From positions 1 to 5,855 of the forward strand of contig SLPX01000326.1 in assembly GCA_007131745.1 (NCBI GenBank): 5,855 bases of DNA. Reading direction: 5' to 3'. Source of the stretch: Myxococcales bacterium. GTDB lineage: Bacteria > Myxococcota > Polyangia > HGW-17 > SLPX01. Position numbers and translations under genes: made by a program. Shown here piece after piece: positions 1 to 5,826 of this stretch. The notes beneath the pieces are model-generated. The model did not search any database, had not been told where the DNA came from, and was given only the letters and a program-made list of their open reading frames with translations. Position 1 is the first letter of the stretch; every line of letters begins with the position of its first letter.

Positions 1-81
1 CGAATCTTCCACTTCCACCGAACCCTCTGCTCAGAACCCCTCTTCGAACCCATCGCTCCCGCTCAACGACAATTACATTTG

Positions 82-151
82 TGCATGGTTGGGGCAATCC
101 GCCCGGGTTTGCCCGTGCTGAATGGCTGAATGGTTCCGCCCATCCGCCCGG
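82..151. repeat. Short direct repeat, two copies with 45-base period
   Basis: Bases 82-106 and 127-151 match at 20 of 25 positions, sharing ATGGTT and ATCCGCCCGG. An exact eight-base tandem, GCTGAATG twice, lies between them at 117-132. Together with the repeat pair further right this marks the stretch as repeat-rich and possibly grown by local duplication. Confidence 0.45.
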
Positions 152-224
152 CTCCGCATGCCTCAACCCTTCAAAGGCGCCCCCTCAATGGTGCCTGGCG
201 CTTGCAACACCCGCCCACCATCCT

Positions 225-388
225 GTAATCATTCGGCTTTCCCCCGCCCTAAAAAGCTTAATTCCTAGCGGCAGGCACCTTCTCCCCTCTGGGCGCCTTT
301 TTCTCCGTCCCCCCGCTCGTCCAACCCCGCGCAATCACTGGTCTTTCCCCCGTCCGGAAAAGCTTAATTGCTAGTCTCCGACACCTTC
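225..388. repeat. Degenerate direct repeat, two copies with 106-base period
   Basis: Copies lie at about 225-282 and 331-388. Over the first 44 bases they align without gaps, sharing AATCA, CTTTCCCCCG, AAAAGCTTAATT and CTAG with only a few mismatches. They diverge after that but both include CACCTTC-like sequence near the end. The conserved AAGCTTAATT core stands out in otherwise C-rich sequence. They may be decayed copies of a short dispersed or palindromic repeat family. The wider genome is needed to tell. Confidence 0.6.
273..302 (+). terminator. Weak intrinsic-terminator-like hairpin
   Basis: AGGCACC (273-279) can pair with GGCGCCT (292-298) with one mismatch, closed by a pyrimidine-rich loop and followed by five T (298-302). 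It would serve a plus-strand gene to the left, which is not visible in this window. The stem is short and imperfect. Confidence 0.25.
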
Positions 389-404
389 CGCAGCCAAACT
401 GGTT

Positions 405-435
405 GGTGGGCGGGCTGGCCGGCCGTCCGCCCACC
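405..435. other. Strong GC hairpin just downstream of the truncated wlbA
   Basis: GGTGGGCGG (405-413) pairs perfectly with CCGCCCACC (427-435), and the inner part continues partly around a GGCCGGCC palindrome. It starts ten bases after the minus-strand stop at 446. No T-run follows on either strand, so it is not a classical intrinsic terminator. It may still stall transcription, protect the 3' end of the mRNA, or belong to the neighbouring repeats. Confidence 0.5.
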
Positions 436-445
436 CGGAAGTCGC

Positions 446-1339
446 TCACCGGGCGAGCGGGTGCTTCTCCCCACGAGTCGGGCTGGGTGGGGCCACTCTG
501 ATGTCGTGGACAAGTTCTATCGAAGGCCGCACCTCTTTCAGGCCAAAACCGTTTCCCTCCAATATCTTCTCGTATGACACCGTGTGCAGGTCTGTAAATC
601 CCCCGGAAAAATCGAAGTTTTCCCCTTCTATTTCCAATGCTCGATATGTGGTCAGCCCCTTCTCCACTTGTTCTTCCGGCAAATCACAACGTTCCAGTGA
701 GAGAAACCACCTAATCCTCGCCCTCTCCAACTCCAGGTATCCCGCAGCTCGGGTCTTCGACAAGATGTGTACCGTCGACTGTTTCACAGCCCCGAAGACC
801 CACAAAAGCATGTCAAAAAAATGTATGCCTATATTGGTCGCAACCCCTCCGGACTTCTCCGGATCACCTTTCCAGGAAACATGATACCACCGACCCCGGG
901 ATGTGATGTACGTCAGGTCGATATCGTAGATTTTTTTACTTTCACAAGATTCTTCTATCCGTCTTTTCAGTCCCATCACCGAAGGATGATTCCGGAGCTG
1001 TAGTATTGTATAAACTCTTTTATCATACTCTTTTTCAAACTCATCCAATGCATCTACGTTCCATGGGTTGAGTACAAGGGGCTTTTCGCAAATAGCGTGA
1101 GCTTGGCAACGAAGAGCAAACCTGATGTGCGCGTCATGCAAATAGTTTGGTGAACAGATAGAGACATAATCTATGGATTTTTCCGGCCCCTTTCGTCTGA
1201 GTTTATCTACATGGCGGTCGAACCGCTCAAATTCGGTAAAAAAATCAGCTTCCGGGAAAAAGCTATCCATGATTCCAACAGAATCGTTGGGATCAACCCC
1301 GGCCACAAGGGTGTTTCCGGTTTCCTTTATGGCTTTCAA
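446..1339 (-). pseudogene. wlbA: N-terminally truncated Gfo/Idh/MocA oxidoreductase, WlbA/WbpB-like (UDP-GlcNAcA 3-dehydrogenase type)
   Basis: The intact family oxidises the 3-position of UDP-N-acetylglucosaminuronic acid with NAD, a cytoplasmic step toward diacetamido-uronic acid sugars of O-antigen. Counting from the TTG at 1339, the 297-residue frame carries PNDSVGIMDS near 17-26, CSPN at 62-65, the CEKP signature at 84-87, and a GGVATNIGIHFFD block near 164-176 with the likely catalytic His173. A family-like ending (RPSIELVHDIR) is followed by the stop, so the C-terminus is complete. Intact relatives have about 312-316 residues and begin with a short strand and a glycine-rich loop (like GAAGYIAPRH) directly before KAIKETGN. 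Here the homology starts at KAIKE. Upstream, the same frame gives unrelated residues and a stop 13 codons before the TTG, and no ATG or Shine-Dalgarno site lies there. I see no copy of the missing codons in the next 100 bases in any frame. Without the dinucleotide loop the product is probably inactive, hence pseudogene, although the rest shows no stop or frameshift, so the loss may be recent. Confidence 0.82.
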
Positions 1340-1350
1340 GGGAAAGCGAA

Positions 1351-1590
1351 GTGGGAATCGTTTCCAAGTGGATCATCCCGAATATTGTTGCTTTACTTGG
1401 AATTGCAGCAGCTTATGCCGAGAACCTTTCAAAAAATTATTTTGTAGTATTGCACCAATTCGTGTGCATCATGCGACATATCCGAATTTCTACCGTTATG
1501 ACATTGAATAACTGGGAGCAGTTCATTGCGGCTATCACAGATCCAAATAATTGCTGTTATATTCCAAAGGAGGCTTTGCTGTGCCAGTGA
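1351..1590 (+). CDS. Doubtful small ORF with one hydrophobic segment
   Basis: This 79-codon GTG frame begins with a membrane-like stretch (IIPNIVALLGIAAAYA, about residues 8-23) and has AAGGGA at 1338-1343, seven bases before its start. Its stop overlaps the start of the HNH gene by ten bases, which would allow coupling. Against it, I recognise no family, the residues after the hydrophobic part look like chance coding, and the putative ribosome site lies at the break point of the truncated wlbA. It could be a small membrane protein, or more likely leader sequence of the HNH gene. I give it low weight. Confidence 0.2.
   Translation: MGIVSKWIIPNIVALLGIAAAYAENLSKNYFVVLHQFVCIMRHIRISTVMTLNNWEQFIAAITDPNNCCYIPKEALLCQ
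1566..1573 (+). promoter_or_regulatory. Shine-Dalgarno site of the HNH gene
   Basis: AAAGGAGG is an almost perfect match to the anti-Shine-Dalgarno sequence and sits seven bases before GTG 1581. It decides the start of the HNH gene against the upstream in-frame TTG at 1551, which would lie before it. Confidence 0.85.
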
Positions 1591-2396
1591 ACCAAGTCGA
1601 AAGAGCCTGTAGAGCTTGGCCAATACTGATTAACCAAGCTAAAAATCGTTCTACCATCACATACAAAGAACTCGGCAGGGCCTTGGATGTGCACCACAGG
1701 GCGATCCGATACGTTCTTTGTGTGATCCAAGATTACTGCCTGGAAGAAAACCTTCCGCCCCTTACCATTCTCATTGTCAATGCATCGGGAATGCCTGGAA
1801 CGGGCTTCATCGCTTTCGACCTAGCCAACTTCGAAGACGGGCTTGAAAAGGTCTATGATTTCGATTGGAGTGGCCACGAAAACCCGTTTGGTTTTTCGGC
1901 GTCGGGTGATTCCTACCATTCTTTAGTGACTTCCCTAATCAAAGATCCATCTTCCGCACAGGATATTTATTCACTCGTCAAATCCAGAGGGGTCAAGCAG
2001 ATAGTATTTCGGGATGCACTGCTAAAAGCGTACTCTAACAGATGTGCTTTCACAAAGATTTCCGCGGCAGAAACACTTGAGGCTTGCCATATAGTGCCTT
2101 GGTCGCAAGCTACTCCAGCGCAGAGGTTGGATGTAAGAAATGGTATCCTACTCAATAGCTTTCATCACAAGCTCTTTGATCATGGTTGCATCACACTGAC
2201 GACCGATCACAGAATTGTGTATTACGACCCCAACGGGGAAGAACGAATCTACTCTCCTATGGAGCGCAGCCTTACGATAGAACTGCATGGTAAGCCGATG
2301 CACCTTCCACATCAGGTTGCTTTACGTCCAGAAGCGGCTTGCATTGAAAAACATCACCAGATCGCAGGCTGGGTGGAGGAAGAACTTGAAATCTAA
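1581..2396 (+). CDS. HNH endonuclease with N-terminal helix-turn-helix-like module
   Basis: Predicted 271-residue DNA endonuclease. The C-terminal half is an HNH_2-type domain: Cys155-x-x-Thr158, then EACHIVPWS with His170, RNGILL with Asn187, and FHHKLFDHG with His195/His196. These supply the His-Asn-His metal site of the beta-beta-alpha-metal fold. Residues about 5-80 form a separate module (AWPIL...ITYKELGRALDVHHRAIRYVL...QDYCLEENLPPLTILIVN...PGTGFI). Its ITYKELGRAL segment resembles the winged helix of alkyltransferase-like proteins and often precedes HNH domains, so a DNA-binding role is inferred. Residues 80-140 look like a linker. I chose GTG at 1581 because a strong AAAGGAGG lies seven bases upstream. 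The TTG at 1551, which would add ten residues, has no such site. The next plus-strand gene starts 113 bases downstream. No methyltransferase is present, so this does not look like half of a classical restriction-modification pair. Target and trigger are unknown. Confidence 0.9.
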   Translation: MPVNQVERACRAWPILINQAKNRSTITYKELGRALDVHHRAIRYVLCVIQDYCLEENLPPLTILIVNASGMPGTGFIAFDLANFEDGLEKVYDFDWSGHENPFGFSASGDSYHSLVTSLIKDPSSAQDIYSLVKSRGVKQIVFRDALLKAYSNRCAFTKISAAETLEACHIVPWSQATPAQRLDVRNGILLNSFHHKLFDHGCITLTTDHRIVYYDPNGEERIYSPMERSLTIELHGKPMHLPHQVALRPEAACIEKHHQIAGWVEEELEI

Positions 2397-2443
2397 GAGG
2401 ATGAAATACTGTATCTGTATGCCTGGAACTCGGGCTGTTTGTT

Positions 2444-2473
2444 TTGACAGAATGGATCACGGTTGATAACAAT
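2444..2473 (+). promoter_or_regulatory. Possible sigma-70-like promoter for the sce7726-family gene
   Basis: A perfect TTGACA at 2444-2449 is followed after 18 bases by AACAAT at 2468-2473, which matches four of six positions of the -10 consensus. It lies in the 113-base gap between the HNH and sce7726-family genes, about 37 bases before ATG 2510. This suggests the second gene can be transcribed on its own. The -10 match is weak. Confidence 0.35.
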
Positions 2474-2509
2474 CAGGATAATTGACCAAACATAGTTGAA
2501 AAGAACGCG

Positions 2510-3136
2510 ATGGTGATGGACTCCTGCATAAGCCGAATTGAGCATCGTGAAAACAAACTGCTCTCTGACATTGAAATCCGTCCGGCGTTGAGAGCGAAAA
2601 TTTTGGAGGACCATGGGAACGCAAATAGTGTGCTCATTGAAGAACTCGGTCTTTGCCGGGGCCAAGTCCGTGTTGACATTGCTCTTGTGAATAGTCAATT
2701 CCAAGGGTTTGAGATCAAGTCGGATCGGGACAGCCTTAAAAGGCTGGGTGGCCAAGCCGAAATCTACAGTAAGCTGTTCGACCGCATGACTGTGGTGACC
2801 GGCGAGCGGCATCTAGAAAAAGTCCTAAAATGCCTCCCATCTTGGTGGAGTGTTCTGGAAGTTGTCAAAAGGGCAGGTTGTATTAGTTTCAAGGTTCACC
2901 GCAAAGGAAGAAAAAACCAGAGTAGAAAATCCCGCACACTAGTTGAATTGCTCTGGCTTGATGATGCCATTACACTTCTTGAACAACGCGATTCAGCCCG
3001 AGGTGTCCGGGGCAAACCTCGAAGAGTTGTATGGGACAGAGTTTGTGATTGTTACACTCTGGATGAAATTGCGGAGAATGTGCGAAAATGCCTCAAGGCC
3101 AGGGCAAGGCATCAAGGTCTTCCACAATTTTCGTGA
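2510..3136 (+). CDS. sce7726 family protein, putative PD-(D/E)XK nuclease
   Basis: 208 residues, recognised as sce7726 family, a group without an established biochemical role. The middle carries a PD-(D/E)XK-like constellation: Glu45, Asp56 in RVDIALV, Glu68-Ile-Lys70 in GFEIKSD, and Gln82-x3-Tyr86 in GGQAEIYSK. That order, including the QxxxY element, is like RecB/Cas4-type nucleases, so metal-dependent DNA cleavage is inferred. The C-terminal region (LLWLDDAITLLEQ..., then GKPRR, then LDEIAENVRKCLKAR) fits the second conserved part of the family, so the protein looks complete. The start is uncertain. ATG 2510 and ATG 2516 are both possible, neither has a good Shine-Dalgarno site, and homology seems to begin near residue 16. 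The gene follows the HNH gene on the same strand, and its last 44 bases overlap the end of the convergent beta-family gene. Members of this family are often next to sce7725 or beta-type proteins, which fits this context. Confidence 0.88.
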   Translation: MVMDSCISRIEHRENKLLSDIEIRPALRAKILEDHGNANSVLIEELGLCRGQVRVDIALVNSQFQGFEIKSDRDSLKRLGGQAEIYSKLFDRMTVVTGERHLEKVLKCLPSWWSVLEVVKRAGCISFKVHRKGRKNQSRKSRTLVELLWLDDAITLLEQRDSARGVRGKPRRVVWDRVCDCYTLDEIAENVRKCLKARARHQGLPQFS

Positions 3137-4157
3137 TGTGATGGACCGTCCCAAGCCGCCTCCAAGCCTCGAGGGAACCATATCCTTTTAGGCCATTTGC
3201 GCATTCCATGATTCCTGAACAGCCAAGACAGTGGCCAGCCCCATAATAGCATCCACCCACCCGTCCATTTACTAAGGCCCTCGACAACTTTGGGAATTGT
3301 TGAACTGCCGGGGTGATTTTCGTGCTTTCACCCTTAATAAGCAACCAGCAATCAGTTATCGTGTATCTAATTGATGCCGAAACCTGCATAATCCTGTAGT
3401 CAAAATCCTCGACTCCCGCTGGGTGCTGGATTGCACAATCGCTGTAGGTGGGAAGCCGTGGAATCTTTGTCCTGCGCGCATGCAAGCCGTCCCTCCATGC
3501 CATCCAATCTACTCTGTCGGTAGTATCATGTGAATTGCTTTTCTTGATAAAACCCATACTTTTCGGAAAAGCACACGCCGAAAGGGTGAACGTCCTCCAT
3601 CTTGCGTGATTTGGCACTTCGGCAAGGAATGCATCCGCGAGTTTTCGGACCCCTGGAGTTATCATTGTATCAACGGCACCTAGGTCGATGAAAAGGTCGA
3701 TATCCTCCGGGGAAAGACGATGCTGTGATAGAAAGGCATTTATGTTATTTGCCAACCCGCCGGCTTCGAACTCGCACCTGTCTAATCGAAGTGCTAGTCC
3801 GTTATTCCTGAAAGCCAAAGCAGCTTCTACATCCGCGTTCCTGCAAATTCCGGACACTGGTGTAAATCTTATTCGGCTATCGGCTGCCCATTGGAACACT
3901 GCCTTTGCGCCTTCAGGGCCGTCCGGCGCAATTTCTTTAGTGTCAATAAAGCAGCGATAAAATCCACTTACAGCTTGAATAAAACCTTTAAACGATGTTT
4001 CGAGGTGTTTGCTTAAAGGCTTATCAATCTTTCTCTTCACGATCTCCAAAAAAGGTGTAACTTTGGATTTCACCGCTCGCGATAATTGTGTCAGTGCCTT
4101 CTTTTCTCCTCGCTTTACTTTGAGTACGGGAACGTAGTGGTTAAAATCAAACGTCAT
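3093..4157 (-). CDS. Beta family protein (PF14350-like)
   Basis: 354 residues resembling the 'Beta protein' family, whose molecular function is unknown to me. Visible family-like blocks are HYVPVLKVKRGEKKAL at 7-22, TPFLEI at 34-39, DLFIDLGA near 154-161, FTLSACAFPKS at 190-200, PTYSDCAIQHP at 236-246, SASIRYTITDCWLLIKG at 260-276, and the C-terminal WRRLGTVHHITKIV near 332-345. The length is normal and both ends are present. Near the C-terminus there are clustered Cys303, His309, Cys310, Cys313 and Cys319, then His339 and His340, which might bind metal (inference). There is no signal peptide or membrane segment, so it is likely cytoplasmic. It is the third and last gene of the minus operon. 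Its ATG shares one base with the TAA stop of the PIN-like gene, and an AGGTGG lies six bases upstream, so translation is probably coupled. Its 3' end overlaps the convergent sce7726-family gene. Confidence 0.88.
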   Translation of the reverse strand: MTFDFNHYVPVLKVKRGEKKALTQLSRAVKSKVTPFLEIVKRKIDKPLSKHLETSFKGFIQAVSGFYRCFIDTKEIAPDGPEGAKAVFQWAADSRIRFTPVSGICRNADVEAALAFRNNGLALRLDRCEFEAGGLANNINAFLSQHRLSPEDIDLFIDLGAVDTMITPGVRKLADAFLAEVPNHARWRTFTLSACAFPKSMGFIKKSNSHDTTDRVDWMAWRDGLHARRTKIPRLPTYSDCAIQHPAGVEDFDYRIMQVSASIRYTITDCWLLIKGESTKITPAVQQFPKLSRALVNGRVGGCYYGAGHCLGCSGIMECANGLKGYGSLEAWRRLGTVHHITKIVEDLDALPWP

Positions 4158-4765
4158 TACCGACCACCTGACCAGGGATCCCAGAGCTCGAGCGGATATG
4201 CCTTATTGGAAAGATCATTATGGTAAGAGCGCAGGCATTCTAGAATATCCGATTTTGGGTTTGAAAAACATATCCCGATAACCTTATCCTTTTCCATAGC
4301 AGGCTGGAGACGCTGCCGAATTTCAACCTGACCAAAATGGTTGCAAAGACAGATGAGAGCGGCTTCCAACGTAACAATACGGCCCTTGAGAGCGGCGGGA
4401 AATCCGGCAATATTTTTCAATGCCACCAGTGCACGTTTGTCTCCGGTCATCACCATGATCTCTAACTGGGCGGCGACTGCAAAAAGCTGCGCCTCACCGG
4501 GATCTATGGTTTCAATCGGGACCAATTTCTCAAGCCAAGCATTATTGGGCTGCGGGATAGGCAACATGCTCTCCGCAATCGGAAGCATCAATTCGCAACC
4601 CTCGGTCCCGTACTTTTTAAGAAGTCGTCCTTTTCGTAACATGTGTGGCAAGGCAGGCAAACAACTACATTCCGACCAACCGACACCCAGCAAACGAACT
4701 GCGTCCTTCAGCAACCCGCAAATTGCAAGCTTGCAAAAGGCATCCGTATCAACAAGGCATCTCAT
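4157..4765 (-). CDS. PIN-like domain protein, putative ribonuclease
   Basis: 202 residues. The N-terminus MRCLVDTDAFCKL has the strand-then-acid pattern of PIN domains (Asp6, Asp8). A second acidic site is DPGEAQLFAVAA (Asp88, Glu91), and a third is VMTGDKRAL (Asp109). This order, D...D-x-GEA...TGD+, is typical of PIN-like metal-dependent RNases, including VapC-type toxins, so RNA cleavage is inferred. Residues about 31-55 are Cys-, Lys- and Arg-rich. About 80 residues follow the third acid, longer than a minimal PIN domain, and end in PLELWDPWSGGR. I do not recognise that extension. The start ATG 4765 lies 17 bases inside the ImmA/IrrE gene. Its best Shine-Dalgarno candidate, GGAG at 4778-4781, is twelve bases away, so reinitiation after the upstream gene is likely. 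The stop overlaps the start of the beta-family gene. If it is a toxin, no small antitoxin is adjacent, and a neighbouring operon protein would have to control it. Confidence 0.78.
   Translation of the reverse strand: MRCLVDTDAFCKLAICGLLKDAVRLLGVGWSECSCLPALPHMLRKGRLLKKYGTEGCELMLPIAESMLPIPQPNNAWLEKLVPIETIDPGEAQLFAVAAQLEIMVMTGDKRALVALKNIAGFPAALKGRIVTLEAALICLCNHFGQVEIRQRLQPAMEKDKVIGICFSNPKSDILECLRSYHNDLSNKAYPLELWDPWSGGR
4164..4169 (-). promoter_or_regulatory. Shine-Dalgarno site of the beta-family gene
   Basis: AGGTGG, read on the minus strand, lies six bases before ATG 4157 and inside the last codons of the PIN-like gene. With the stop/start overlap it supports both the chosen start and translational coupling. 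Confidence 0.65.
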
Positions 4766-5801
4766 TTATTTCAGTATCTCCGTAGACACAACTGAGCAAT
4801 AATCGATCGGTTTCGCTGGCATCCTCCAAGTTGATGTGATGATCGAAATATCGGCGCAGTTTTCGCATGGCACCAACATTACAATAGAGTGCTTTTACTG
4901 CCATGGTTGCCATTTCGTATTTCCCGGTTTTTTTGGCCCAGGCAAATATAATTAGACTTGCGTCGGCACCGGTGTCTTGCTCGATTTGATCTGCCTGTTC
5001 AGCGATTTGCCTGTAGTTTTCACCTGTTAACTCTGGTAAAGTCTCCGAACCCAAGAGGGCCAAGCTGGCAAAACTATCAGCGTCACGCTCCATGTCGGCA
5101 GCATCACCTACGGCGTCATCGTCAACTTTGTCGGCCTCATCAACGACGGGTTGTCCAGGAGTACAATCTCCAACAGCAATATGGCCGGCTTCATGCGCAA
5201 TGATGAACGCTACATGGCCGGGCTCATCATGACGTTGCCCTAAGAGGATAACCGGACGATCATCCATCATACATGCAATTCCTTGAAAAGCCGGCGCTGG
5301 CAGAACGTTGATCGGCACTACCGGAATACCCCTTCCCCATAGATTTTCAAGCAACAAGTCCAGTGTAACTGTTTTTCGGCTTTTCAGGATTTGGTGCCGC
5401 CAAAAAAGAGCATCACTTGGAATGTTTTCCTGGAAACATTCGACATTTCGAAGGTTTCGAACTACTGCTTCCCCGATTTTTAGGGCTGAATGTATGGCCG
5501 GTGCAAGGCGATTCACATCAGCGAATCTTACTTGACGCAAAAGGACATTCTCGTACTCTGAAGGAGCAAAAGAAAAATCTGGATTTTTCACATTGTCGAG
5601 TGAAAGCTCCAAGAAGCGGGCAATCCGGATCTCGACTTCAGTTATCAGCTCTGATTGTTTACCGCAGGCATCGTTCCACCACTCGGGTAATATTGCTTTT
5701 TGTACAAAATCCTTGTGAAAACCACCCTGCTTCAATCTGCGAAGTAAGCTATTGAATGTATGTCTCCGTAGATTCTTTCTGTTTTTGCCCTTTATATTCA
5801 T
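4749..5801 (-). CDS. ImmA/IrrE family zinc metallo-endopeptidase
   Basis: 350 residues with a COG2856/DUF955-type protease domain. The zinc motif is HEAGH (His203, Glu204, His207). Downstream, ERDADSFAS supplies the expected third ligand Glu238 in the E-x-x-A-[DN]-x-F-A signature. Preceding strands (LLENLWGRGIPVVPIN, then IACMMDDRPVILLG) fit the family. Known members such as ImmA and IrrE/PprI cleave a repressor in response to a signal, and many sit with Xre-type antitoxins or defence genes. Residues 1-75, with ILPEWWNDACG and ARFLEL, resemble the N-terminal module of Xre-like ImmA proteins but are too diverged for me to call a helix-turn-helix. An acidic stretch (about 221-242) lies between the zinc motif and the third ligand. 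About 100 residues after the domain are mostly helical in appearance and unrecognised. ATG 5801 is the first start after the upstream region, but its Shine-Dalgarno site is weak. It is the first gene of the minus operon and overlaps the PIN-like gene by 17 bases. Confidence 0.92.
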   Translation of the reverse strand: MNIKGKNRKNLRRHTFNSLLRRLKQGGFHKDFVQKAILPEWWNDACGKQSELITEVEIRIARFLELSLDNVKNPDFSFAPSEYENVLLRQVRFADVNRLAPAIHSALKIGEAVVRNLRNVECFQENIPSDALFWRHQILKSRKTVTLDLLLENLWGRGIPVVPINVLPAPAFQGIACMMDDRPVILLGQRHDEPGHVAFIIAHEAGHIAVGDCTPGQPVVDEADKVDDDAVGDAADMERDADSFASLALLGSETLPELTGENYRQIAEQADQIEQDTGADASLIIFAWAKKTGKYEMATMAVKALYCNVGAMRKLRRYFDHHINLEDASETDRLLLSCVYGDTEINEMPC

Positions 5802-5826
5802 GTATTCCAGCGATTCCTGATAATTG

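Larger units (their letters stand above)
1..445. other. GC-rich intergenic stretch without a convincing gene
   Basis: The plus strand is strongly C-rich and the base composition differs from the genes to the right. Open frames cross it, but their translations are Pro/Arg/Ser-rich low-complexity text with no family likeness and no ribosome site. One plus frame from the left edge ends in TGA at 119-121 and reads as a Ser/Thr/Pro-rich tail (ESSTSTEPSAQNPSS...). It could be the end of a gene that starts outside the window, but this cannot be decided here. The stretch contains two pairs of degenerate direct repeats and two hairpins listed separately. Confidence 0.6.

Noticed and set aside
81..374. 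Long open frame on the plus strand in the C-rich left stretch
   Set aside because: The translation is Pro/Arg/Ser/His-rich with no family likeness or ribosome site, the frame stays open from the left edge only because of the composition, and it spans the direct repeats.
82..388. CRISPR array
   Set aside because: Only two degenerate copies of each repeat, unequal spacing (45 and 106 bases) and no cas gene.
501..884. Plus-strand open frame opposite wlbA
   Set aside because: It lies antisense to well conserved oxidoreductase sequence on the minus strand and encodes nothing recognisable.
1325..1400. Insertion sequence end at the wlbA break
   Set aside because: I found no terminal inverted repeats, target duplication or transposase fragment on either side.
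2393..2812. Minus-strand open frame of 139 codons opposite the sce7726-family gene
   Set aside because: It covers the conserved nuclease core of the plus-strand gene in reverse, and its own translation has no motif or plausible start signal.
1581..3136. Classical restriction-modification system
   Set aside because: There are two nuclease-like genes but no methyltransferase motifs (such as FxGxG with DPPY or PCQ-type motifs) and no specificity subunit.
4341..4802. Plus-strand open frame of 153 codons opposite the PIN-like gene
   Set aside because: The minus strand carries clear PIN motifs in an operon with overlapping neighbours, so this is a mirror frame.
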